Source: Trebonia kvetii (GTDB taxonomy: Bacteria; Actinomycetota; Actinomycetes; Streptosporangiales; Streptosporangiaceae). From it: a stretch of DNA of 64,000 nt. The notes beneath the pieces were generated by a model, which was not told the DNA's origin, did no database searches, and saw only the letters and a program-made list of their open reading frames with translations. The stretch is taken from assembly GCF_007827045.1 (NCBI RefSeq), contig NZ_RPFW01000001.1, forward strand, positions 1,588,519 through 1,652,518, in the 5' to 3' direction. Shown here one piece after another: positions 35,084-42,867 of this stretch; the stretch's first letter is position 1; each line of letters starts with the position of its first letter. The position numbers were made by a program, and so were the translations under genes.

Positions 35084-36121
35084 TCAGGCGCCGCAGCTGC
35101 AGGCCGGGTGCGGTGGCCAGCCGCGCCGCTGCCACTGCCATTCGGGCGGCACCACCTCGAGCGTTCCGTTGGCGGCGGCCGGGTGGCACACCCGGTCGAC
35201 GAACGTGAGCGCCTGCGCCGCCGCGAGCGCGGCCGTCGCCGCGGCCAGCACCGTGTCGCATGCCACCATCCCGGCAGGGAGCGCGTCGGCCCCGCTGGCC
35301 TGGGCGAGGATGCGCGGCCAGGCCGGGTCGTGTGCCGCCTTACTCAGGTCCACGCAGCGCAGGCACGTCCACCGGCCGGGCAGCACGAGCGGCCCCACCA
35401 CCCCGATCGCCTCCTCCGCGCGCACCACCAGATGCGGCACCCGGTCGCGCATCAGCGCGTCGAGCAGCACCGGGTCCGGCCGGCCGCAGATCACCGCGAG
35501 ATCGGGCAGCCTGCCGCGATCGTCGGCGGTGCGTACCTCGGGCGCCACCCGGCGCACCGCGCGGGCCACCGCATCGGCCCGGCTTGTCCCGATATCTGCC
35601 GCACCGAGACCCGCGGGCGTCACGTCGGCAGGCTCCGTCGTCCCCGTGTCGAGGCAGCTGACCCAGGCCACACCGGACGCGGCGAGGAACGTAGCGACAC
35701 AGGCGCCCACCCGCCCCGCACCGTAGATCCTGGCGAACGCCGCCCGGCGCCGTGCGAGCACCGCCGCGCCGCCGTCGCCGTGCCCGTAGGCAAGCGCGGC
35801 GCAGGCCAGCTCGGGACCGATCCGCGCGCGCAGGTAGTCGGGCAGCGCGGCCCGCGTGCTCGCGGGGAAATCGTCGAGTACGCCCGCCGAGGCAAGCAGC
35901 TCGATGACCCGGTGCGCGACCTCCTCGCGGATGCCGTACCGGCCCGCGGTCCGCACCACCTCCCCGGTGTCCCTCGACCCGTCAAGCAGGCTGACGACCG
36001 CCGCCGCCTTGCCGAGCCCGGTCAGCGCCCGGGCGCGACGCGGATCGACGCCGATCTGGAGCGTATCGCTGTCCCGCCACAGCGGCCGAAGCCCTACCTT
36101 CAGTGCAGGTCTCATGGGCAT
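35084..36121 (-). CDS. ThiF/cyclodehydratase-like leader-binding family protein
   Basis: 345 residues from ATG 36121, nine bases after GGGAGG. An N-terminal winged-helix-like region (LLDGSRDTGEVVRTAGRYG) precedes a ThiF-type Rossmann part (RIYGAGRVGACVATFLAASG). WTCLRCVDLSKAAHD and the final HPACSCGA give four cysteines arranged for zinc. It resembles E1-like proteins of the TOMM type, which bind and activate peptides. The gene lies next to the zincin and ABC1-kinase genes in many actinobacteria, where no precursor peptide is normally found. It is divergent from the ABC1 kinase with 74 bases between. Confidence 0.75.
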   Translation of the reverse strand: MPMRPALKVGLRPLWRDSDTLQIGVDPRRARALTGLGKAAAVVSLLDGSRDTGEVVRTAGRYGIREEVAHRVIELLASAGVLDDFPASTRAALPDYLRARIGPELACAALAYGHGDGGAAVLARRRAAFARIYGAGRVGACVATFLAASGVAWVSCLDTGTTEPADVTPAGLGAADIGTSRADAVARAVRRVAPEVRTADDRGRLPDLAVICGRPDPVLLDALMRDRVPHLVVRAEEAIGVVGPLVLPGRWTCLRCVDLSKAAHDPAWPRILAQASGADALPAGMVACDTVLAAATAALAAAQALTFVDRVCHPAAANGTLEVVPPEWQWQRRGWPPHPACSCGA

Positions 36122-36195
36122 AGCGTGACGCCTCCCACTGACATTCCGGTCGATTAGGCTGGAACCACGCACTCGTTCGGGATAAGAGGTTTTCA

Positions 36196-37563
36196 TTGGC
36201 GGAGAATGACGGCGAGAGCCAGGTGCCGCCCAGCAGTCGCGACGACATTCCGCGCGGCACGGTCGGCAGGACAGCAAGGCTCGCTGGGCTGCCGCTCGGG
36301 TTCGCCGGCCGGACCGCGCTCGGCATCGGCAAGCGAATCGGGGGGAGATCCGCCGAGATCGTCGCGCAGGAGATTCAGCAGCGGACGGCCGACCAGGTCT
36401 TCCGGGTGCTCGGCGAGCTCAAGGGCGGGGCGATGAAGCTCGGCCAGGCGCTGTCGATCTTCGAGGCCGCACTGCCGCCCGAACTCGCCGGGCCGTACCG
36501 CGCGACGCTGACCAGGCTGCAGGAGTCGGCGCCACCGCTCCCCGTGGCCACAGTGCACCGGGTGCTCTCCGCCGACCTCGGAGACGCCTGGCGGGACTCG
36601 TTCCAGTCCTTCGATGACACGCCCGCCGCGGCGGCCTCGATCGGCCAGGTGCACCGGGCCGTCTGGCAGGACGGCCGCGCCGTCGCCGTCAAGATCCAGT
36701 ACCCAGGCGCGGGCCGTGCGTTGATCAACGACTTCACGCAGATCGCCAGGATGGGGCGGCTTTTCGGCATCCTGATGCCCGGGCTCGAGGTCAAGCCGAT
36801 GCTCGACGAGCTGCGCGACCGGGTGGCCGAGGAGCTCGACTACCACATGGAGGCGGCGGCGCAGCGCTCGTTCGCGGCGGCCTACGCCGGCGACCCCGAC
36901 ATCTATGTGCCCGGTGTCGTCACAGAAACCGATCACGTCCTGGTGACCGAGTGGATGGACGGCGCACCGCTGTCGAAGATCATCAGCAACGGTTCCACGG
37001 AAGAACGGGACCGGGCAGGCATCCTGCTGACCAGGTTCCTGTTCTCCGGTCCCGCCCGGGCCGGGCTGCTGCACGCCGACCCGCACCCGGGCAACTTCCG
37101 GCTGCTCGCCGACGGGCGTCTCGGCGTGCTCGACTTCGGCGCGGTGGACCGGCTGCCCGACGGGCTGCCGCCGATCTTCGGCAAGCTGCTGCGGATCATG
37201 CACGACCCGGCGCCGGACATCGCCGAAGTCGAGCGGGTGCTGCGGGCAGACAACTTCCTGCGGCCAGGCATCGCGGTGGACCTGGATGCGCTGCGTGGGT
37301 TCCTCGGGCCGCTCGCCGAGCCGTCAGCCGTAGAGACGTTCAAGTTCTCCAGGGAGTGGATGCGCGACCAGGCCGGGCGGGCCACCGACATGAGCACCTC
37401 GGGCATCACGCGCAAGTTCAACCTGCCGCCCTCGTACGTGCTCATCCACCGGGTGTCCACCGCCGGCATCGGCGTGCTCTGCCAGCTGGAGTGCGAAGGC
37501 CCGTTCCGCGCCGAGGTGGTCCGCTGGGTTCCCGGCTACGCGACGCCCACCCCGACGCCTTGA
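36196..37563 (+). CDS. ABC1/UbiB-family atypical kinase
   Basis: 455 residues from TTG 36196, with AAGAGG upstream. All family motifs are present: the KxGQ motif in GGAMKLGQALSIFE, the Ala-rich nucleotide loop AAAASIGQVHRAVW, the ATP-binding lysine in AVAVKIQYPG, LLHADPHPGNFRLL and LGVLDFGAVDRLPDG. ABC1 kinases bind ATP and support quinone or lipid metabolism. The Rv3197-type homologue lies next to whiB7 in mycobacteria and has been linked to macrolide resistance, consistent with this neighbourhood. It ends 47 bases before a strong hairpin. Confidence 0.88.
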   Translation: MAENDGESQVPPSSRDDIPRGTVGRTARLAGLPLGFAGRTALGIGKRIGGRSAEIVAQEIQQRTADQVFRVLGELKGGAMKLGQALSIFEAALPPELAGPYRATLTRLQESAPPLPVATVHRVLSADLGDAWRDSFQSFDDTPAAAASIGQVHRAVWQDGRAVAVKIQYPGAGRALINDFTQIARMGRLFGILMPGLEVKPMLDELRDRVAEELDYHMEAAAQRSFAAAYAGDPDIYVPGVVTETDHVLVTEWMDGAPLSKIISNGSTEERDRAGILLTRFLFSGPARAGLLHADPHPGNFRLLADGRLGVLDFGAVDRLPDGLPPIFGKLLRIMHDPAPDIAEVERVLRADNFLRPGIAVDLDALRGFLGPLAEPSAVETFKFSREWMRDQAGRATDMSTSGITRKFNLPPSYVLIHRVSTAGIGVLCQLECEGPFRAEVVRWVPGYATPTPTP

Positions 37564-37609
37564 ACGCTTTGATGGGGGGTGTCGGGGGTTCGTCCCCCGC
37601 AAACAGCAG

Positions 37610-37644
37610 AGAACCCGGGACGGCCCTCGCGCGTCCCGGGTTCT
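37610..37644. terminator. Bidirectional terminator hairpin
   Basis: AGAACCCGGGACG (37610-37622) pairs with CGTCCCGGGTTCT (37632-37644) around a nine-base loop. It lies between the convergent ABC1 kinase and the small coiled-coil gene. A second small hairpin (GGGGG-TTCGT-CCCCC) precedes it at about 37584-37598. Confidence 0.75.
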
Positions 37645-37681
37645 CCCGGAGTGACTCCTGTTGTGTTAGCTGACCGCTGGG

Positions 37682-37873
37682 TTAGCTGACCGCCCCGAGG
37701 GTCGAGCGCAGGCGCTCGACGCGCTGCCAGGCGGAGAGCAGTTGGCGCTCGGCGCGCCGCTGCCGGCGCTCCAGCTTCCGCAGCTCGGCGACCTGATTGG
37801 CGGATCGTTCCTCGTGCGCCTGCTTGAGGCGCTCCTGCTGTCGTTCTCTCGCCAGATATTCCTGGACGTGCAT
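37682..37873 (-). CDS. Small coiled-coil protein, unknown
   Basis: 63 residues: MHVQEYLARERQQERLKQAH, then alternating Arg/Glu/Leu to the end (LRSTLGAVS). GAGGTT lies nine bases before the ATG. It is highly charged and helical throughout, predicting a coiled coil. It follows whiB7 on the same strand after a large hairpin structure, so it is probably its own transcript. No family recognised. Confidence 0.6.
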   Translation of the reverse strand: MHVQEYLARERQQERLKQAHEERSANQVAELRKLERRQRRAERQLLSAWQRVERLRSTLGAVS

Positions 37874-37973
37874 GGCTTACAACCTCGCATTGTGTGCGTT
37901 TTAGTCTGTTTGTGTTTGTGTTCATAGTTATCGTCGCTTCACGTGTGCGACTGGTTACCGTGTGACACGGCGA

Positions 37974-38040
37974 GTGCCCGCGCCGCCAGCCTGCGGCCTT
38001 CCGTTGCGGGAAGGTCAAGCGTCAGGCTGGCGGCGGGCAC
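37974..38040 (-). terminator. Long stem-loop downstream of whiB7
   Basis: GTGCCCGC-G-CCGCCAGCCTG at the left pairs with CAGGCTGGCGGCGGGCAC (38023-38040) with one bulged base. An inner hairpin (CCTTCC with GGAAGG, about 37997-38013) fills the loop. It lies about 60 bases beyond the whiB7 stop and would terminate or stabilise that transcript. Confidence 0.6.
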
Positions 38041-38075
38041 ACCGCGCTCGTCGCCGGTGAATCGACCGTTCGTAT

Positions 38076-38101
38076 CCGTCGCATCACTAGTGATGCGACG
38101 G
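38076..38101. promoter_or_regulatory. Perfect 26-bp palindrome abutting the whiB7 stop codon
   Basis: Each half is CCGTCGCATCACT on one strand, meeting at the centre with no loop. It ends on the base directly after the whiB7 stop. A loop-free dyad of this length is atypical for a terminator and could be a protein-binding site. Confidence 0.6.
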
Positions 38102-38488
38102 CTATGCTGCCCGCTCATCGGTCTTGGTAAGCTCGGCATCCGCCTTACGCGGGCGGCCGCGCGGCCGCTTCCTCGGCACGATCGCACCGCGCAGGAGCAG
38201 TTCCCCGCCCCACACACCCCACGGCTCGCGCCGGTCCAGCGCGCCTTCCAGGCACGCGACCCGGATCCGGCAGCCCTGGCAGAGTTCCTTTGCCGCCTCC
38301 ACGTCCGCGGGCGCCTCGGCGAAGAACAGCTCCGCGTCGTCCGTGCACGGCAGGTCGAGACCCACGGGGACATCGGTGAGGTTGAAGAGTGCCGCGATCC
38401 CGCTCGCGGCCGTGCCCTGCTCAGCGTTCCTGTCGACGTACGGCTCGATCACGGCGACCGCCTCGGATGAGGCGTCGGGCCACTGCAT
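38102..38488 (-). CDS. whiB7: WhiB7-type iron-sulfur transcription regulator
   Basis: 128 residues. WhiB7 (WblC in Streptomyces) is a redox-sensing Fe-S regulator of intrinsic antibiotic resistance. It binds the principal sigma factor and activates promoters with an A/T-rich element above the -35. Four cysteines are present: one in LDLPCTDDAELFF, two in AKELCQGCRIR and one in VACLEG. The turn motif is GVWGGELLLRG. The C-terminal AT-hook PRGRPRKAD distinguishes WhiB7 from other WhiB proteins. The start at 38488 is preferred: GAGAGGGG lies nine bases upstream, whereas it directly abuts the ATG at 38497. Its leader carries an upstream ORF and a hairpin (see 38549-39010). Confidence 0.92.
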   Translation of the reverse strand: MQWPDASSEAVAVIEPYVDRNAEQGTAASGIAALFNLTDVPVGLDLPCTDDAELFFAEAPADVEAAKELCQGCRIRVACLEGALDRREPWGVWGGELLLRGAIVPRKRPRGRPRKADAELTKTDERAA

Positions 38489-38548
38489 CGGTGCCATCCC
38501 CTCTCGGTTTGTACTGGTCGGTCTCGGGACCGGGCCTGAAACAAATCG

Positions 38549-38579
38549 GGCCGCGGACCCTGGTTACGGGTCCGCGGCC
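38549..38579 (-). terminator. Terminator-like hairpin in the whiB7 leader (candidate attenuator)
   Basis: GGCCGCGGACCC pairs perfectly with GGGTCCGCGGCC around a seven-base loop. On the minus strand it is followed by GATTTGTTTC, a broken U-tract. It lies between the upstream 104-codon gene and whiB7, about 60 bases before the whiB7 start. Confidence 0.75.
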
Positions 38580-38603
38580 TTCGGGGATCTTGGCCGGCCT
38601 TTT

Positions 38604-38918
38604 CTAGGCCGGTTCCCGTTCTGGATGCGGACCCAATACGCCGTAACCACCAGCGTTGATGCGGGTCTTCTGGACGGTCTGCTTAACGGTTTCGCTGACG
38701 GACGGCAGCAGGGCAGCCCTGAGGGTGCGCTGCATCGTCGTGGCCGTGGCCGGCGGGAACCAGACGCCACGCGCGTCCGGGTTACCGACTGACAGGACGA
38801 GGTGCTGCATGCGGGCATGGGTCGCCCCCGCGATGGCGAGGTTGGCCCACGGGGAGCGGACACCCGTGTAGGCGGCGCCCATGCCGGCGACCGCGTCGAT
38901 TCGCGTGAAGTTAACCAC
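38604..38918 (-). CDS. Upstream ORF (104 codons) in the whiB7 leader
   Basis: Starts at GTG 38918 behind a very strong site (GGAAGGAGGT, seven bases upstream), giving 104 residues: VVNFTRIDAVAGMGAAY, then LAIAGATHARMQHLVLSVG, and the tail GGYGVLGPHPEREPA. No family recognised and no membrane segment. It lies between a WhiB7-type promoter and the hairpin before whiB7, the position held by the regulatory uORF in mycobacterial and streptomycete whiB7 leaders. Those uORFs are usually much shorter, so this may be a real protein as well as a translation sensor. Its codon pattern looks like that of its neighbours. Confidence 0.65.
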   Translation of the reverse strand: MVNFTRIDAVAGMGAAYTGVRSPWANLAIAGATHARMQHLVLSVGNPDARGVWFPPATATTMQRTLRAALLPSVSETVKQTVQKTRINAGGYGVLGPHPEREPA

Positions 38919-38971
38919 CGTAGGCACCTCCTTCCAGGGGTTGGCTGCTCGTGCCCACGAACATGACGCTA

Positions 38972-39010
38972 AGCCTACGAAAGGCTTCACGGGAGGGCAA
39001 CATATTTTTG
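38972..39010 (-). promoter_or_regulatory. WhiB7-dependent-type promoter driving the uORF and whiB7
   Basis: On the minus strand: A/T-rich CAAAAATATG (39010-39001), -35 TTGCCC (39000-38995), a 17-base spacer, and -10 TAGGCT (38977-38972). WhiB7-activated promoters carry an A/T-rich stretch immediately upstream of a TTGC-type -35, so this fits autoregulation. Transcription would start near 38965, about 47 bases before the uORF. Confidence 0.7.
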
Positions 39011-39026
39011 ACCTGGGATTTCATTC

Positions 39027-39905
39027 TTAGGGGTGCGGGTTTCCCGTGATGCGGATGAGGCCTTCCTGGACGACGGAAACGACCAGTTCGCCCTCCGCGG
39101 TGAAGACCTGGCCGCGCGCCAGCCCGCGGCCGGCCGCCGCGATCGGGCTCTCCTGCGCGTATAGCAGCCACGAGTCGGCGCGGAACGGGCGGTGAAACCA
39201 CATCGCGTGGTCCAGGCTCGCACTCGCGATCGTGCCGTCAAGCCAGCTCACATCGTGCTCGAGCAGTACGGTCTCAAGCAGCGTCAGGTCCGAGACGTAG
39301 GTCATCAGGCACACGTGCAGCAGCGGGTCGTCGGGCAGCTTTTCCGTCATGCGCAGCCAGACGAAGTTGCCGTGCTTACCCTGGCCGCGCAGTGACGGAT
39401 CGCGGGAGACCTCCGCGGAAAGCGGGCCGACAGAACGCAGGTCGATCGGGCTGTCGCGGACGAACGGCGGCAGCGGGGTGCCGAGCGCCTCGGCGAGCCG
39501 CTCGGCGTTGGGCCGCAGTTCCTCGGGCGACGGCACCGCCGGCATCGGGTCCGCGTGCTCCAAGCCGGCTTCCGGGTGATGGAAGGAGGCGGAGAGCGCG
39601 AAGATCGGCTTGCCGTGCTGAATGGCGGTCACCCGCCTGGTGGCGAACGTCCGCCCGTCTCGCATCCGGTCCACGGTGTAGATGAGCGGAACGGACGGGT
39701 CGCCAGGCCTGATGAAGTAGGCGTGCAGCGAGTGGACCGGACGGTCCTCGGGCACGGTCCGCCCGGCGGCGACAAGCGCCTGCCCGGCGACCTGGCCGCC
39801 GAACACCCGCTGCACCGTCTCGTCCGGCGAGCGGCCGCGGAAGATGTTGACCTCGATCTGCTCCAGGTCGAGCAGGTCGAGCAGCTGGTCGAGCGCCTCG
39901 CTCAT
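39027..39905 (-). CDS. tesB: Acyl-CoA thioesterase II (TesB, double hotdog)
   Basis: 292 residues. It hydrolyses acyl-CoA to free fatty acid and CoA. The double-hotdog landmarks are VFGGQVAGQALVAAGRTV, SLHAYFIRPGDPSVPLIY and DGRTFATRRVTAIQHGK in the first half. SLDHAMWFHRPFRADSWLLY and AAAGRGLARGQVFTAEGELV follow in the second half. The length is typical of bacterial TesB. The start overlaps the end of the helicase gene by four bases, so the two are translationally coupled. The whiB7 promoter begins just beyond its stop. Confidence 0.92.
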   Translation of the reverse strand: MSEALDQLLDLLDLEQIEVNIFRGRSPDETVQRVFGGQVAGQALVAAGRTVPEDRPVHSLHAYFIRPGDPSVPLIYTVDRMRDGRTFATRRVTAIQHGKPIFALSASFHHPEAGLEHADPMPAVPSPEELRPNAERLAEALGTPLPPFVRDSPIDLRSVGPLSAEVSRDPSLRGQGKHGNFVWLRMTEKLPDDPLLHVCLMTYVSDLTLLETVLLEHDVSWLDGTIASASLDHAMWFHRPFRADSWLLYAQESPIAAAGRGLARGQVFTAEGELVVSVVQEGLIRITGNPHP

Positions 39906-41689
39906 GGCTGTGCCACCGAGGATCGGGCCGTCGCGGACTTTGACGCCGCGGGCTTGGACGTCACGGGCTTTGACGCCGGCTGAAGCTCGGCGAGGAAGCG
40001 GGAGCGCTGCCTTGACGCCTCCGCCCCCGGCGTCCTGGCAGGCGCCCAGGACAGCGCCAGGTGGACCCGCGCCCGGGTGACCGCGACGTACAGCAGTCGC
40101 CGCTCTTCCTCAACGGCCTCGGCCCCTCGCGCATGCACGATGGGCATTATGCCTTCCGTCAGTCCAGGCAGCAGAACCGCGTCCCACTCAAGGCCCTTGG
40201 CCGCGTGCATCGTGGCCAGGGTCACCGCCGCCGCGGTGGGTGCGTGCCCGCTCTCCGCGCGCTCGGCGATCTCCGCGGCGAACTCGGCCAGGGTCGCCGA
40301 CGGCCGCGATGCGGCCAGGGTGTCGGCGAGGCCGGCGATGGCGGCCAGGGATTCCCAGCGTTCCCTCACCGCCCCGCGCGCCGCGGGCGGGGTGGCGGTG
40401 AGTCCCGCCGAGGCGAGCACATGCCTCACCGCCGCGGGCAGGTCCCCAGGCAGCCCGGTCGCGTCGGTGCCCGCGCCCGCCGCGCGGGCGGCACCGCGCA
40501 GCAGCACGAGGGCCTGGCGCACCTCTGGCCGCTCGTAGAAGCGTTCGGCGCCGCGGACCACGTACGGCAGCTTCGCCTCCGCCAGCGCCCGCTCGAACCG
40601 CTCCATGTGGGCGTTGATCCGGACGAGGACGGCGATCTCCTCGGGCGGGACTCCCTGTGCGGTCAGGGCGGCGATGGCGGCCGCTACGCCCGCCGCCTCC
40701 GCCTCCTCGTCGGCATACCTGGTCACCGTCGGCTCGGGACCGTGTGCCCGCTGCGCCACCAGGGCGTCGTCCCCGCCAGTAGCGGCGGCCAGCCGGTTGG
40801 CCGCCACCACCACTTGCGGCGTCGAGCGGTAGTCGCGAACCAGCCTGACCACCGTCGCCTGCGGGTAATCGGCCACGAACGACCGCAGGTACTCGGAGGT
40901 GGCACCGGTGAACGAGTAGATGGTCTGCCGCGGGTCGCCGACCACGCACAGCTCGTCCCTGCCGCCGAGCCAGGCGTCGAGCAGCAGCTTCTGCAGCGGG
41001 TTGACGTCCTGGAACTCGTCCACGGTGAAATACCGGAACGCGGCGTGCACCTCGCGGGCCACGGCGGGCTCGGTGAGCAGGATCGCCGCCGTCAGCTCGA
41101 GGACCGACTCGAAATCGATCAGCTGCCGGTCCCTGCGCAGTGCCTCGTAGGCCGCGTACAGCCGCCCGGTGTCTGGCACGCCGATCGACGGGGCGCGGCC
41201 CGCTTCGGTCGCCGCGAACACGTAGGAATCCGGATGAATCTGGCAGACCTTCGCCCACTCGATCTCGGTGATCGCCTCGGATAGCGCCGCCCCGTCCGCG
41301 CGCAGGCCGAGGCCGGAGGCCGCCTCGCGGAGCAGCGGCAGCTTCGACTCCACGAGCCGGGGCGGCCTGCCGCCGATCACCTTCGGCCAGAAGTAGGTCA
41401 GCTGGCGCAGCGCCGTCGAGTGGAACGTGGCCGCCCTGACCGCCTCGGCGCCGCCGCCGAGCGCGCGCAGCCGCCCGCGCAGTTCACCGGCGGCCCGGAC
41501 CGTGAACGTCAGCGCGAGCACGTTCGCCGGGTTGACCGTGCCGGTCGCGACCGCGTAGGCAATGCGGTGCGTTATCGCCCGCGTCTTGCCCGTTCCCGCA
41601 CCCGCCAGCACGCAGACCGGACCCTGGCCTGCCAGCGCCACGGCCCGCTGCTCCGGGTCGAGCGCGGCGAGCAGGGCATCGGCGTCCAC
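39902..41689 (-). CDS. UvrD/PcrA-type superfamily 1 DNA helicase (UvrD2-like)
   Basis: 595 residues from GTG 41689, preceded by AGGA; the frame stays open upstream over the divergent mycoredoxin gene, but that part is not helicase. Motif I is VLAGAGTGKTRAITHRIA, Ia is LALTFTVRAAGELRGRL, motif II is FTVDEFQDVNPLQK, III is LCVVGDPRQTIYSFTGA and VI is LLYVAVTRARVHLALSW. The order and position match mycobacterial uvrD2 (Rv3198c). UvrD2 has C-terminal HRDC and cysteine domains; here the protein ends after ASRQRSRFLAEL with a short Ser/Lys-rich tail, so those domains are absent. It unwinds DNA in repair. Confidence 0.88.
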   Translation of the reverse strand: MDADALLAALDPEQRAVALAGQGPVCVLAGAGTGKTRAITHRIAYAVATGTVNPANVLALTFTVRAAGELRGRLRALGGGAEAVRAATFHSTALRQLTYFWPKVIGGRPPRLVESKLPLLREAASGLGLRADGAALSEAITEIEWAKVCQIHPDSYVFAATEAGRAPSIGVPDTGRLYAAYEALRRDRQLIDFESVLELTAAILLTEPAVAREVHAAFRYFTVDEFQDVNPLQKLLLDAWLGGRDELCVVGDPRQTIYSFTGATSEYLRSFVADYPQATVVRLVRDYRSTPQVVVAANRLAAATGGDDALVAQRAHGPEPTVTRYADEEAEAAGVAAAIAALTAQGVPPEEIAVLVRINAHMERFERALAEAKLPYVVRGAERFYERPEVRQALVLLRGAARAAGAGTDATGLPGDLPAAVRHVLASAGLTATPPAARGAVRERWESLAAIAGLADTLAASRPSATLAEFAAEIAERAESGHAPTAAAVTLATMHAAKGLEWDAVLLPGLTEGIMPIVHARGAEAVEEERRLLYVAVTRARVHLALSWAPARTPGAEASRQRSRFLAELQPASKPVTSKPAASKSATARSSVAQP

Positions 41690-41816
41690 CTGTCCTATGG
41701 TGCCGCATCCGCGGGGACGCCGAAGCCGCGGGAACACAGTGACACGGATCCGTTGTTGCACGACCAGCGGACCCCCCACTCCAGCGGTTGGGTCAGGAAC
41801 GACGAGGAGGCCCACA

Positions 41817-42068
41817 GTGCCGCTGACGATGTACACGACGACCTGGTGCGGGTTCTGCAGGAACCTCAAGCGGCAGCTCGGCAAGGTCGGCGTGGAGGTC
41901 ATCGAGGTCGACATCGAGCGCGACCCGGAGGCCGCGAAGTTCGTGGAGAGCGTCAACGGCGGCAACCAGACCGTTCCTACCCTGCTGTTCCCCGACGGGT
42001 CGACGATGTGCAACCCGTCGGCCGCGCAGGTGCAGAAGAGGCTCGCGGAACTCGCACAGGTCGGATAG
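41817..42068 (+). CDS. mrx1: Mycoredoxin (glutaredoxin-like)
   Basis: 83 residues from GTG 41817 behind GAGGAGG. The thioredoxin-fold active site is MYTTTWCGFCRNLKRQL (CxxC). TVPTLLFPDGSTM supplies the cis-proline, and VEVIEVDIERDPEAA precedes it. Mycoredoxin-1 reduces mycothiol mixed disulfides, so this organism should make mycothiol. It is divergent from the helicase across 127 bases, as in mycobacteria (Rv3198A). Confidence 0.88.
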   Translation: MPLTMYTTTWCGFCRNLKRQLGKVGVEVIEVDIERDPEAAKFVESVNGGNQTVPTLLFPDGSTMCNPSAAQVQKRLAELAQVG

Positions 42069-42198
42069 CACGGCACCCTCTGCCCCGTCCCGGCATTACC
42101 CATTTTCGGCCCGCCACGTTACACCAGGTAATCTTGGCGGAGCCTCGAGGTTGCTGAGCAGCCCGAGGTTGCTGGGTAGGGGGAGGCAGGTAAGAAGC

Positions 42199-42867
42199 AT
42201 GAGCACAAACGGTCCGCACGGTGTCGGTAACCATGGTGCCGACCAGCAGGACGATGTGGTCGTCCGCAAGGCGGAGCGTGGCTGGGTCGTCGGCGATGAG
42301 AACGTCGCCGACCTGACCAGTGCCATGGTGCTCGCCGACCTGTTCGCCGCCGACCAGGCGGACAACGACGACACCAGGCTCATGGAGGCCGTCGACGAGA
42401 GGGGCGCGCCGCGTGGCGCCAGCAGGCAGTCGGCGCGGACCGCGCCGACGCCCACCGCGCCGGCGCCGCGCGACCGCGGGACCGGGCCGATGCGGAAGAT
42501 ACCCGCCGTGAGCGGCGCACCGGGGACCGACGACAAGGCGGGCGAGGCAGGCGAGGCAGGCGAGGCGGAGCGTCTCGCTGTCACCGTCGCACAACTCGAG
42601 CACGCGCTCGCCGCCCGGGTCCGGGTGGAGCAGGCGATCGGCGTGCTTGCCGAACGGCACAGGCTCCGCCCGCGCGAGGCATTCGACCTGCTGCGCAGGG
42701 CGTCGCGGGCGCGCGGCGCCCGGGTCACCGAGCTCGCGCAGGACGTGGTGGCGAGCACGGCCAACCCGCTGCTGCAACTGCCGGAGGAACTGTCACGCGC
42801 GGTCCCCGAGGCCCGCCAGCGCGGCCGCTCGCTGCGCCGCGGTGGGCGCCACGCGTCACGGGGGTAA
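42199..42867 (+). CDS. ANTAR-domain RNA-binding protein
   Basis: 222 residues from ATG 42199. The C-terminal region, about residues 135-185, is an ANTAR domain: RVRVEQAIGVLAERHRLRP, followed by EAFDLLRRASRARGARVTEL. ANTAR domains bind paired hairpins in nascent RNA and prevent termination. The N-terminal half has no receiver or GAF domain that I can see; it is Ala/Pro-rich and disordered, with three GEA repeats near residue 120. Its signal input is unknown. It ends overlapping the convergent SGNH hydrolase by 12 bases. Two direct copies of CGAGGTTGCTG-like sequence lie upstream. Confidence 0.8.
   Translation: MSTNGPHGVGNHGADQQDDVVVRKAERGWVVGDENVADLTSAMVLADLFAADQADNDDTRLMEAVDERGAPRGASRQSARTAPTPTAPAPRDRGTGPMRKIPAVSGAPGTDDKAGEAGEAGEAERLAVTVAQLEHALAARVRVEQAIGVLAERHRLRPREAFDLLRRASRARGARVTELAQDVVASTANPLLQLPEELSRAVPEARQRGRSLRRGGRHASRG

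Noticed and set aside
40061..41284. Long plus-strand open frame across the helicase
   Set aside because: Antisense of a gene with all superfamily 1 motifs; no motif of its own.
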